NCBI RefSeq assembly: GCF_023898315.1
Contig: NC_064619.1
Location: 371,396,150-371,460,149, forward strand
Direction of reading: 5' to 3'
DNA length: 64,000 nt
DNA from: Schistocerca nitens
Lineage: Eukaryota > Arthropoda > Insecta > Orthoptera > Acrididae
Part shown: piece by piece, positions 21,991-32,120 of the stretch
How positions within the stretch are numbered: the stretch's first letter is position 1
Layout: every line of letters starts with the position of its first letter
Translations under genes and position numbers: made by a program
The notes under the pieces: generated by a model
What the model was told of the DNA's origin: nothing
The model's input: the letters and a program-made list of their open reading frames with translations, nothing else
Databases searched by the model: none

Positions 21991-23273
21991 TACGAGGGTA
22001 AGTCAACTATTATCCACAATTTAATTATATTTTTCTTTATTTTGGTAGTACTGTCATTTTATGTGGGTGACGCGTGCTTTATTTATTTGTTGTTATATCT
22101 TTGCAATTTTCAAGCTGCTAGGTTAGTTTCGGTATCACTGCCGTGCTGTTAATCATGGCTGTTCATCTGTCTATTTGCACCAAAGAAGAGCAACATTCAA
22201 TGATCTGTTTTCAGTGGTCAGAAGGCGTATCGGGCTGAAATTCATCGAAGACTTTCGGTACAGTACGAGAACAGTGTTTTGCCACAACGGAGTGTCTACG
22301 AATGGATTGAAAAATTCTGAAATGTTCGCACTGCATGATGAAGGAGCCGGACAACTGTTTTCTGCCACAAATGAAGAAACCATTGAGCATTCTCATGAAA
22401 TGATTCTCTTAGACAGACGATGAACTATTGACGAAGGGGCACATCGTCTGCAAATTAGTCACGGTTCTGCCTACGAAATCATCCACAACAAACTTGGGTT
22501 TCATAAAGTTTGTGCAAAATGGGTCCCAAAACAACTCACACAGTTGCATAAACAAACACACTTGGACATGTGCAAAAACGTTTGGATCGCTATGGTAATG
22601 AAGGGGACAACTTCTTAGACAGGATCATTACTGGTAATGAAACATGAATTCATTATCACTAGCTGGAGAGTAAACAGCAGAGTATGGAATGGAAACATCC
22701 AAATTCACCTGCAAGAAAAAGTTCAAGACCCAACCATCCGCAGGAAAACTGATGCTTATGATTTTTTGGGACACCCAAGGTCCAGTACTGGAACATTATG
22801 GGGAAAGAGGCACAACAATAAACGGTGTGCATTACAGTGAGATGCTTACTGCCAGGCTAAAGCCTGCAATTCGAAGCAAATGCCGAGGATTGCTGTCAAA
22901 AGGTATTATGCTGTTGCATGACAATACCCGTCCGCATACTGCAGCCCACACTGCTGTAACACTCCAGAAACTCAAATTTGAAGTACTGGATCATCCTCCA
23001 TATAGTCCCGATGTTGCCCCTTCTGACTCAAACAGTCATTAAGGGTCCGTCGATTTGCCTCGGATGAAGCAATGAAAGAAGTGGTGCATTCCTGGCTCGC
23101 AGCTCAACCAAGAACCTTCTTTTATGAAGGCATCAGGAGCTTGTACAACCATGGACCAAGTGCGTTGAAACGCAAGGAGACTATGTCGAAAAATGATGTT
23201 CTTGCAAGTTTCCTATTCGATTACAGTACAATTTTATAACTACTTTATGGATAATAATTGACTTACCCTCATA
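21991..23273 (+). mobile_element. mariner-type transposon (decayed), complete ends
   Basis: TA at 21991-21992 is followed by CGAGGGTAAGTCAACTATTA; the other end, read inward, is TGAGGGTAAGTCAATTATTA ending at 23271 with TA at 23272-23273. The terminal inverted repeats match in 24 of about 27 positions. The 1.28-kb size is typical of mariner. The transposase on the plus strand is a pseudogene (see next entry). Confidence 0.9.
22155..23240 (+). pseudogene. mariner transposase, pseudogene
   Basis: The start is ATGGCTGTTCATC at 22155. The helix-turn-helix is seen as SGAEIHRRLS and SVYEWIEKF out of frame. A longer frame (22689-23042) carries KFKTQPSAGKLMLMIFWDTQGP (the first catalytic D is the D of WD), then LLHDNTRPHTAAHT and LDHPPYSPDVAPSD. 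By count there are 34 residues between the second catalytic D (HDN) and the third (APSD), the DD34D pattern of mariner. The frame is broken by several indels and stops before 22689 and after 23042. Confidence 0.88.
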
Positions 23274-24740
23274 CATCCTCTTCCTTCCTAGTTGCCTCTA
23301 GGTATTGTATTTTGAATTCTATGGCTGCTTTCTCCATTTTTCGAGCCGGAGATACATCTTATCCTCACCACTCATCATCTTCCTCTTAAGTAAATTTTTC
23401 ACGCTGGGATAAGAATCTTCGTTTGTCTATATGGAAGTTGTATGTTCATCAGAAACATTTGATCGAACTTGCCCATCTCTCATCTCAGACACTTTCAGGT
23501 TAAGTGATATAAATTCATCTTCTGATTTGAAGCAATACCGTGAATCTTTTCTTCTGACAGAGAATAAAACATTGAAGACAGATCTGCAACAAAATATTTC
23601 TTGTTGTACTTCTTTAAATGTGTCAATAATAGACCAAATTTATTTTTCTCAAAGGCAAAAACTTTACAAATCTGTAATGTTCCTCTATCTATTCTTGCAT
23701 ATTTGCCTCAAAATTCTATTAAGTATAGCCTTTTTTTTTAAGTACATCAATTTGGTTATATTTGTTTCTGGTCCTCTGCTACAAGAGATTGTTACCGATC
23801 TGTACTATCTTCCTTCCAAATCTGTACAGGATGTATCAGTTGAATTGTAGTCGTATTGTGCACATTTTTCTACAGACATTTTACTATTTATTTGCCACTT
23901 CTTAAGAAGAAAAACACCTTACAGAACAAGCAAAGAAATTTTCAACCAAATGGCAGATTCCCAACTTTGATGGTGCTGGAACAAAGTGTTCTTGTACATA
24001 TGATGCTTTAAATCACAGAAGCAGTGATGTTGTGAGACTAACTCACAGAGCATAAGTTCCTGTTGATGGCTTCCAGTTTCCTTTGGCTAGACATCTTGCA
24101 GCAATACTACGTAGATGACGTCCTCACACTATTTATGTTGCAGCACTGGTCACTGATGCAGTACTGTGGTCACAGCTGCACAGGCGCTACTCATTACAGC
24201 CCAAACTCAAACTGCGCATGTGTGTCCATGCAATCCTTGTTGCATTGCGGTGTCCTGTTGCAGCCCCAAGGAATGGTTGCAAATTGGACAAGGCACCTTA
24301 GAGCAGTTGAGAAATGAGACACTGTTGGTTGAAATATCACATTCCCAACAGGCAAAAAAATTTCTGGCAGCTATGTGCCTAGGGCATGAGTTATAAAAAC
24401 ACAGCTGCTAAACATATAGAACTATAGCTAAGATGTTGTCATGCAGAGTTATTACAGACATTCTGAAACAAAAACACAAAGATAAGTGGGCTCCAGGAGC
24501 TATTGCTATCTATTATATTTGTTATTTTTTTCATGTAAAACTAGTAAAAACAGATGCTTTTGTACTGAATTTAATAGCACAACACTTTCGACACATCTTT
24601 AAAAGTGAGTCCTTATATATGCAATTCAAATGTTTTAAATGCCAGCACATTTGACTCACCACTCTTAGCATGTAAGGGAGAAGCCATTTGCGGCAAATTG
24701 GGAAGGCTGCCCACAAGTCATTTATTCATCTTCTTTGAGG
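23274..24740. other. No recognised feature
   Basis: A 139-codon plus frame (23431-23850) begins with a soluble S/D-rich half and continues into a hydrophobic stretch (YLFLHICLKILLSIAFFFKY). It has no homology I recognise, no splice or promoter context, and sits in AT-rich DNA; I regard it as chance. Confidence 0.4.
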
Positions 24741-24744
24741 TGTA

Positions 24745-27090
24745 TTAACTCTTTGAGGGTTAAGAACATTTTTAAAGGAAAATACATGATTTTGTCAAAA
24801 TTATAAAACTTATTAACAAACAAAACAGTTTATTTTAGTCCAATTTTACAGTACTTTACTTATTTTTTAATTACAGCCAATTAATTGTGGTTACCTCTGT
24901 TAAACACTGCCCATAATACTCATTGTTATTTATTTGTTAACGAATTATGAGAGGTAAAAATGAAACATATTTCTTATGGAATTATTTACACAATCAGCTC
25001 ACAAGTACATTGTTATTGAGAATGAAATGTCTGAAAGCAAGTTTTGTCTTTTCTTAGACAAAGAGGCACATTACATGCCGAGCACATCTTCTAGATGTGG
25101 CCTGTTTTGTCTGACATGCACTACCTTCGAATCTGAATTGTTTGTCCACATGTTACTTTCTCCACCACAGTCTCTGGTGAGCAGTACTTCGTACACTTTC
25201 CTTCAGGAAGCTGTATTTGTGAACTGCTCCATTTCAGTTTCTTTGTGTAGGATAAAAGCATTCACTTCACGTACATCAATAAAGTGAAAAAGCGTATGAC
25301 ACCATTTTTTAGTTTTTATCACAGCCATAGTCAAAATTGCCAACAAAATTCATGCTCCTCTTTAATCACTCAGTACACAGGGGCGTGTCACTATAGTAGT
25401 TGATCTGATTCCTTCATTTGTGATTTCACTTAAATCATGCACAGACCAGATCAGGTCCACAGCTCATTTGTCCATCTACTTGTAAAATGCTACACCATGT
25501 TTGCAGAATCTGCTGTCAAAGTCCCCTAATTTCATCCTTTTATCTTCCCTTAGTTTTGGGAGGAATTCACATGTGGGGTTCAGTGTTCCAACTGCTAATT
25601 TTTTATGGGCTTTTAGTAGGACAAAGAGATTTCTGATAGGACTGATAGCATGCTGCAATCCTTATACCATAAAGTTCATCACATAAATATGTCACTACCT
25701 ACGCAGTTTCTGGCTTCTCGTTAGCTAATTTTCCAGTATAAATTAGGAACTTTAAACCATATGCAAATTCACCACACATCATCCATATTTTATAGCCTCT
25801 TTTCACGGGCTTGTCCCTTGGGTACTGCTTCGTTGAGCTCCTACATTTAAATTTCACCACTGAATCACCAATTGCAGCTTTTTGATAGGACTGATAGCAT
25901 ACTGCAATCCTTTTATTCAACTTGTCAACAAGTGGCCTTATTCTATAAAGCTTGTCAAAATTGGCTTGTCCTCTTTTAGGCATCTTAGAGTTATCATTTG
26001 AATGGATATGACTCAGGAAGAAACTTAATTCTTTTACAGTCATCAACTCACATACATGATTCATTTAAATCTGGAGATGATGAACAATAATTTTGATAAC
26101 ATGGAAATACACTTGTAGATAAATTGATAGATAAGAAAACTCTGATCTCATCTTCAGTAGTTGGTATCAAAGGTTTTTCTTCTCTGTGATGTACAGTTGG
26201 TGTGAAATGTTACAAGTTTTACCATTTCATCACTAAAAAATTCACAAAATACTTTGTGGTGATGGATTTGACATCTGTAAAAATAGCTGTAGAGCCGCTT
26301 CTTTCCAAAACATTAGGCAGTGCTTCAACTCTGTATTTGTGGCTCCATTGAGGAGGTTCATTCTGAACAAAAGGTACACTTGGAGTTCCAACAGAGATAC
26401 CAGAATGATTTGATATGTTTGGTTGTAGTCTGAAGAACTAATTCCCATAGAAAGCTGTTGCTATAGCCAGTGGTGGTACTGAACTTACAGGCAAGGACAG
26501 AGTAATTGATTCAGAGGCTAAAGAAATATCAGTTGATGGAGTTAGCCATGGAATGTTGTTTATTATTGCACAAGTGATGACTATGCTTCACTAAATTATC
26601 ACTGGAATCATTTGCTATTTTCTTCTGAACATGGTAATATCATAATATCACAGTCGGGTTTGAATGTAGCATCACTATCAGAGTCCTGAAACCAATTTAT
26701 TTCACTATCTGACTCTGATGGAAGGTCCTTGAAAAGAAAACACCTCCTAGCCATAGTGAATGAAAGCTGTATCCCAGATATGTGATAATTTGCAGTGCTA
26801 ACCTATATTAAAGTAACAAAAATATGAAATAAATAAACTTGTTTCACACAAGTATTGCACTGAAGTTCATTAGCAGAAACTAAATTTACTTCAAAATAAA
26901 ACTAGCTTATATGTGTCAAATTTGATCTTCAAATGTAAACAAACTAAATCATGCAAGACTGCTGCAAGCCAACAAACTAACTGTAATGCACCAACAACAG
27001 GAAAGTGAAATGTTTGATATCCAATGCTCTGCCATCTAGTGAAAACTCTCCTCAACTAACTGTGTGACTCAACAAGAACTGCTGCCCAAT
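24745..27090 (-). mobile_element. piggyBac-type DNA transposon 2 (decayed)
   Basis: A TTAA at 24745-24748, followed by CTCTTTGAGGGTTAAGAAC, is a plausible left terminal repeat. The transposase pseudogene lies on the minus strand up to a start at 26754. The right boundary is not resolved; the segment CTGCCATCTAGTG near 27030 resembles subterminal sequence, and no clear TTAA-flanked inverse copy of the left end was found. The right coordinate is an estimate. Confidence 0.7.
25030..26754 (-). pseudogene. piggyBac transposase, pseudogene (copy 2)
   Basis: The ATG at 26754 gives MARRCFLFKDLPSESDSEIN, the acidic N-terminal tail usual for piggyBac. The best preserved core is the frame 26064-25699: LYRIRPLVDKLNKRI, then AIGDSVVKFKCRSSTKQYPR (position of the catalytic IDE.M..FKGR.S.KQY block, with D kept), KPVKRGYKIWMMC and LIYTGK. 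A cysteine-rich end is visible near 25110-25040 as MCSACNVPLCLRKDKTCF. It differs in sequence from copies 1 and 3, so a third family. Many stops and frameshifts. Confidence 0.85.
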
Positions 27091-27599
27091 TCAGCTACCA
27101 GGCATCTTAAAATAAGTGATTAATATCGATAACCAGTGCCCCTGAAAGAATTGTGCTCTGGGGCCCACCATGACTGGAGCAGAGGCTGCACTGAATACCC
27201 AGAAGAAACAAATATACAGGAGGTGAAACCTACAAAGCAGATTACGTATGGTGAAGCAATAAGGGTCTACAAAGCTATGGAGTCTCCTACTTAGCTACTT
27301 TATTTGCTCTAGCTCTTGAAAAACTAATGTGAAAAGCTGCCTCTATATCTCTTCAAACACACACATACACAAATAGTGCTAAACACAAACACATGCAATT
27401 GCAAAAGTGTTATTATCTCAAAAGCTGCAGTTCCCTACAGTCAATCAGAATTGCCAGCATTCTACGGCTTCCAGCATGGTGACAGGCAGAGTCAAGTAAA
27501 CAGACAATAATATGGTCCATTATAGCAAGTAAAGGGAAGGACAATACATGACTGTATAGTTATACAAAAATTTCCCTCACTAGATGTGTGGGAACGACC
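27091..27599. other. No recognised feature
   Basis: A-rich sequence between piggyBac 2 and a LINE remnant. It may include decayed upstream LINE sequence, but I could not identify a block. Confidence 0.35.
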
Positions 27600-27847
27600 T
27601 TGGAGCACATAGTCAACTGGTACCTTATTTGGATTTTAGAATCCAGGCAGTTTGTAATCACCATTGATACCCTGATTCTGTTGGAGGCAGCTCTACAGCA
27701 GGCTCTCTTTCCAAGGCACCACCTAATAGATATTTTCTGTAGCTTTAAGAAGACATATGATATTATATACTTAAATGCATGATATCCTGGACAACTCCAC
27801 AAATGGCCCAACTGGGGATTTTTACCTATATTCCTAGGTTCCTACTT

Positions 27848-29003
27848 CCCCCCCCCCCCCTTCTTATTTTAACTACAGTCAGCTATTATGCCCCAGTGTT
27901 TCAAATAAGAGAACAATGTCACTCAAGGTAGTACTTTTAGTGTGACAATGTCTGCAATTGCCATTATCAATATTATGTCCATGATAAGAATGGATGACTT
28001 CTCTATTTTTATCTCATCTTCCAGCATTGCAGGTAGTATGTACCAGCTACTGGCTGAATGGGCAGATAAAACCAGTTTTAGATTTTCAACTGAGAAATCT
28101 ATTATGTACTTACTAACCATTCATGCTCTCTTATAACATGCACTGGTTGAGTATGAGGAACATCATTTTAAATTATCTGTATTGGTTGTAGGCCTCACTT
28201 GTGGTGAAAATTTAATTTGGCTGCCACACCTGGATGATTAAATGAATTACGAGACACAATTTCTTGTGTGTCAGGATGCAAAGTGTGCTGGCAGGCAAGT
28301 TTGCATCATTTACATGGTCTACAGCAGTACTATAGAGTTCGCATCCTGAAGATCAGAACTGGCCAGAGAGAGAGAAAGAGAGACTATAAATCCATATACA
28401 TGTGAACTCTTTCACACTTTTTAGTTTTGGAATGAATAGTTCCTTCAAGTGAGGTTACATCCAGACCTGTGTCAGGATGCAAGGTGTGTTGGCAGGCAAG
28501 TTTGCATCATTTACATGGTGTACAGCAGTACTATAGATTTTGCATCCTGAAGAGCACAACTGGCCAGAAATACTGTATCATAATTCATTAGTCTTGTCAA
28601 TTAAATTTTTCTCTGATACGATTAAACACCCGAAGGAGTTGAAGACATGTGCTTACAAAGCACTATATATTTTTAATGTGTTAGCTGCAGGGTTTGGGGA
28701 GCAAACAGAACTTGTCTGCTCCAGTTTTATCAAATCTTTGTATGATCCCTCCTCAAATAAGGATGTATAGTTGTATGGGTCAGCCACAAAACTGTATGTA
28801 AAGATGTGGAATGCTTTTCACCAATGCTACTGGGGCATTTAAGACCTGTGCTGTGCCATTTCCAGACTATGCAGGGGCTGGTCAAGTGCCACTTGACATT
28901 AGGTGGGTTTCTTCATGGTGCAACAGGCATACAAAATGTGTTCCTATCCCCTCTCTCACACATACCACAATGTTACTTTGGGGGGGGGGGGGGGGGGGGG
29001 GGG
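27848..29003. repeat. Homopolymer tracts within the LINE remnant
   Basis: C-run at 27848-27860 and G-run at 28980-29003. The latter produces the glycine run in overlapping frames. Confidence 0.9.
28267..28568 (+). repeat. Direct duplication of about 100 bases inside the LINE remnant
   Basis: The segment at about 28267-28367 (GTGTCAGGATGCAAAGTGTG through CATCCTGAAGATCAGAACTG) recurs at about 28468-28568 with only a few changes, an offset of 201 bases. Both copies lie in extra sequence that separates the WLPHLDD and KELKTCAYKAL blocks, so the duplicated tract is an insertion into the LINE rather than part of its coding sequence. Confidence 0.85.
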
Positions 29004-29329
29004 AGGAACCCTTGGCTTCTGAAGAGTTGACCACGCTCAGGGGTGAATGATGAATGCACTCCAGTTTTAATTTTTAAGTCTGCTTTTGTAATATTTTAGA
29101 CAAGCAACACAATTTTTACTGAATTATATACAGATTACTTAGACCAAGGTAATACCCCTGGCTGCTCTGTTTTCAGTAGTATTCCCATCTGTCTTCAGGT
29201 ACTGATTTCCCAATTAGTCTAATTTTTAGTACTGAGTTACATGCATTTTTTTAGGCTCTGAAGCAGGTGAGGTGTCTTTAAAGCAATAAGTTTCTCATCT
29301 GCTCAGATGCCTTTAGTGTCATGCAAAAA

Positions 29330-30755
29330 TACACTCCTGGAAATTGAAATAAGAACACCGTGAATTCATTGTCCCAGGAAGGGGAAACTTTATTGACACA
29401 TTCCTGGGGTCAGATACATCACATGATCACACTGACAGAACCACAGGCACATAGACACAGGCAACAGAGCATGCACAATGTCGGCACTAGTACAGTGTAT
29501 ATCCACCTTTCGCAGCAATGCAGGCTGCTATTCTCCCATGGAGACGATCATAGAGATGCTGGATGTAGTCCTGTGGAACGGCTTGCCATGCCATTTCCAC
29601 CTGGCGCCTCAGTTGGACCAGCGTTCGTGCTGGACGTGCAGACCGCGTGAGACGACGCTTCATCCAGTGCCAAACATGCTCAATGGGGGACAGATCCGGA
29701 GATCTTACTGGCCAGGGTAGTTGACTTACACCTTCTAGAGCACGTTGGGTGGCACGGGATACATGCGGACGTGCATTGTCCTGTTGGAACAGCAAGTTCC
29801 CTTGCCGGTCTAGGAATGGTAGAACGATGGGTTCGATGACGGTTTGGATGTACCGTGCACTATTCAGTGTCCCCTCGACAATCACCAGTGTTGTACGGCC
29901 AGTGTAGGAGATCGCTCCCCACACCATGATGCCGGGTGTTGGCCCTGTGTGCCTCGGTCGTATGCAGTCCTGATTGTGGCGCTCACCTGCACGGCGCCAA
30001 ACACGCATACGACCATCATTGGCACCAAGGCAGAAGCGACTCTCATCGCTGAAGACGACACGTCTCCATTCGTCCCTCCATTCACGCCTGTCGCGACACC
30101 ACTGGAGGCGGGCTGCACGATGTTGGGGCGTGAGCGGAAGACGGCCTAACGGTGTGCGGGACTGTAGCCCAGCTTCATGGAGACGGTTGCGAATGGTCCT
30201 CGCCGATACCCCAGGAGCAACAGTGTCCCTAATTTGCTGGGAAGTGGCGGTGCGGTCCCCTACGGCACTGCGTAGGATCCTACGGTCTTGGCGTGCATCC
30301 GTGCGTCGCTGCGGTCCGGTCCCAGGTCGACGGGCACGTGCACCTTCCGCCGACCACTGGCGACAACATCGATATACTGTGGAGACCTCACGCCCCACGT
30401 GTTGAGCAATTCGGCGGTACGTCCACCCGGCCTCCCGCATGCCCACTATACGCCCTCGCTCAAAGTCCGTCAACTGCACATACGGTTCACGTCCACGCTG
30501 TCGCGCCATGCTACCAGTGTTAAAGACTGCGATGGAGCTCCGTATGCCACGGCAAACTGGCTGGCACTGACGGCGGCGGTGCACAAATGCTGCGCAGCTA
30601 GCGCCATTCGACGGCCAACACGGCGGTTCCTGGTGTGTCCGCTGTGCCGTGCGTGTGATCATTGCTTGTACAGCCCTCTCGCAGTGTCCGGAGCAAGTAT
30701 GGTGGGTCTGACACACCGGTGTCAATGTGTTCTTTTTTCCATTTCCAGGAGTGTA
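29330..30755 (-). mobile_element. Tc1-like DNA transposon with intact transposase
   Basis: TA target duplications at 29330-29331 and 30754-30755 bracket a 1422-bp element. The ends are inverted repeats of about 27 bases (CACTCCTGGAAAT then TGAAATAAGAACAC versus GGAAAAAAGAACAC), two mismatches. GC content is visibly higher than in the surroundings. It interrupts the RNase H domain of the host LINE between SVMQK and the PAEKLAKL region. Full ends, exact TA duplication and an open transposase frame mark it as one of the youngest insertions in the window. Confidence 0.97.
29487..30509 (-). CDS. Tc1-like transposase, 340 aa, uninterrupted
   Basis: I place the start at the ATG at 30509 (MARQRGREPYVQL); the open frame continues upstream to 30788 but those residues cover the terminal repeat and 5' UTR. 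Residues 12-50 form the first helix-turn-helix (FERGRIVGMREAGWTYRRIA), 60-71 an arginine-rich hook, 75-115 the second DNA-binding region. The catalytic triad is D155 (VVFSDESRF), D244 (LFQQDNARPH) and E277 (SPDLSPIEHVW). By my count 32 residues separate D244 and E277, against 34 in canonical Tc1 (DD34E). VWGAIS is the usual core strand. Length matches the family. It cuts and pastes the element by binding its terminal repeats. Whether it is expressed or active cannot be told. Confidence 0.95.
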   Translation of the reverse strand: MARQRGREPYVQLTDFERGRIVGMREAGWTYRRIAQHVGREVSTVYRCCRQWSAEGARARRPGTGPQRRTDARQDRRILRSAVGDRTATSQQIRDTVAPGVSARTIRNRLHEAGLQSRTPLGRLPLTPQHRAARLQWCRDRREWRDEWRRVVFSDESRFCLGANDGRMRVWRRAGERHNQDCIRPRHTGPTPGIMVWGAISYTGRTTLVIVEGTLNSARYIQTVIEPIVLPFLDRQGNLLFQQDNARPHVSRATQRALEGVSQLPWPVRSPDLSPIEHVWHWMKRRLTRSARPARTLVQLRRQVEMAWQAVPQDYIQHLYDRLHGRIAACIAAKGGYTLY

Positions 30756-31348
30756 TAAACGAATGTACCCAGCAGAGAAATTGGCCAAATTAATATAGAA
30801 AAAACTGTTTCTCCTTCAACAGCAAGGGAAGTAGGTATCATTGCGCAAGGTACTACAGCATGTAAGAATTAAGAAAAACGAGCTAGCAGATATAGCAGCC
30901 AAGGACTACAGGGAACTTGTTGTGGCTACTGCACCATTCCTCTGCAAGCTGTCAGCTCTCTGTTGAGTCAAAAAGTTGTGCAACTATGGGAGGAGGAGTG
31001 CCAGGCAATGAGGAACAGTAAACTGCAGTGGGGATCTGCCCTCTGTGTTAGTGAATGAGGCAAGTCTAGCTGAGTTTATAAAAAATTGTGTAATGTCTTC
31101 ACTCCAGCCCAAGCTTTTCGGGTGGAGATTGTAGTGGGCCTATTAATTCCTTTTATTCCAGTATACAGCCAGTCACAGCTATCTGCTGTATTCGGTCACT
31201 TAACATGTTGACTGTCATGTGGCAGTGGCCACAGCAGAGCTGTCTGTTGTGACCCCTGCTGGCATCATGACAGTCAATGTGTTAATTGTGTTAGCTGTAT
31301 TTATGCTTTTTATCGTAGGTTAAAACTGATTAAATATGATTTTTAACA

Positions 31349-31660
31349 GTATAACAAAAAGATAGATTGCTACTTATTGTAAAGATGGCACATTAAGTTG
31401 CAGACAGGCACAATGAAAAGTCACCTACACATTAGCTTTCGGCTAAGGCCTTCATCAGAAAAGGAAGCGCACACACATTCAGTCTGAGATGGTGGTCATG
31501 TGTGCTTGCTTGTGTGCAGAAATATTTTTGTGTTTCCTTTTTTGACGAGGCTTTGGCTGAAAGCTAATGTGTAAGTGTCTTTCCGTTGTGCCTGTCTGCA
31601 ACTTAATGTGTCATCTTTATGGCAAGTAGCAATTTATCTTTTTCCTTATATTGTTGATAT
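31349..31660. repeat. Penelope-like inverted repeat with canonical hammerhead-like core
   Basis: Left arm (about 31349-31460) and right arm (about 31545-31660) are inverse copies (AAGATAGATTGCTACTTATT, ACATTAAGTTGCAGACAGGC, CACATTAGCTTTCGGC). The reverse complement of the left arm (31455-31432) reads CTGATGA, AGGC-CTTA-GCC, GAAA: all fixed core positions of a hammerhead ribozyme with a short stem II. The right arm has the more eroded TTGACGA...GGCTGAAAGC. No RT is present. Confidence 0.75.
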
Positions 31661-31698
31661 TCCAACACGGAGTTTCCATTTTTTAAATATGATTTTTG

Positions 31699-31699
31699 C

Positions 31700-31760
<61 letters not shown>

Positions 31761-31793
31761 TGTGTGCGTGTGCGCACGCGCACACGCACACAC
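31699..31793. repeat. Compound microsatellite (C)n(TC)n(TG)n(CA)n
   Basis: Continuous C, TC, TG and CG/CA runs. The long open frames on both strands between 31575 and 31916 are largely translation of this tract. Confidence 0.95.
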
Positions 31794-31921
31794 TTTTTAA
31801 TTTTTATTAGAGTTTCACTACTTTGCAACTTTTATCCACAGATGTCTCGAAATTTTTTTAGTACTGGCACTGAAGACCTTGCTGCCATGTGTCCGAACCA
31901 ACAGATCACCAGCTGACTCAG

Positions 31922-32120
31922 ATTTCTTGGGGGAATTTTGGGAAAGTGTGATACATCTGTAGAGGAATCCATCTATGACTGCAGTTTGACATTTTACAGA
32001 ACAGATCCAGTCTTCATAAAGTACAGTGACAGCAAAAATAAAGGAATGCAGACAATTGCTACTATACTTCACTATAACCCATATGAAAGTGTAATAGAAA
32101 TTATGAAGGAACTGAAATAA
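31922..32120 (+). CDS. Unrecognised coding-like segment, possible terminal exon
   Basis: After an AG at 31920-31921 a frame runs FLGGILGKCDTSVEESIYD to IIHYNP-like residues and ends EIMKELK at the stop 32118-32120. Composition is balanced (YRTDPVFIKYSDSKNKG) and an AATAAA overlaps the stop. The same frame upstream (MCPNQQITS) is closed by a TGA at 31914-31916. I do not recognise the protein. It may be a host 3' exon, a transposon remnant or chance. Confidence 0.25.

Larger units (their letters stand above)
27600..31050 (+). mobile_element. I/Jockey-type LINE remnant with RNase H, split by a Tc1-like element
   Basis: Ordered plus-strand blocks: LEAALQQALF and IDIFCSFKKTYDIIY (first catalytic D block, F.D.EKAYDT), ISSSSIAGSMYQLLAEWADK and FRFSTEKS (palm to thumb), EYEEHHF and LIWLPHLDD, ELKTCAYKALYIFNVLA, a decayed SFIKSLYD, then RNase H blocks STELHAFF, ALKQVRCL, LICSDAFSVMQK. 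The Tc1-like element is inserted at 29330. Beyond it RNase H resumes with KLFLLQQQGK, HVRIKKNELADIAAKDY (last catalytic D region) and the C-terminal LLSQKVVQLWEEE. Numerous stops. The RNase H places it in the I/R1/LOA-like group. Confidence 0.82.

Noticed and set aside
23431-23850. 139-codon frame with a hydrophobic segment as a membrane protein gene
   Set aside because: No homology, no start context, AT-rich DNA where such hydrophobic frames arise by chance, and no splice or promoter evidence.
24976-25287. Plus frame with SRCGLFCLTCTTF cysteine pattern
   Set aside because: It is the antisense of the piggyBac 2 cysteine-rich end; the minus-strand reading matches the family, the plus does not.
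29844-30758. Long plus-strand open frames of up to 156 codons
   Set aside because: They are antisense shadows of the GC-rich Tc1-like transposase, whose minus frame carries all the family motifs.
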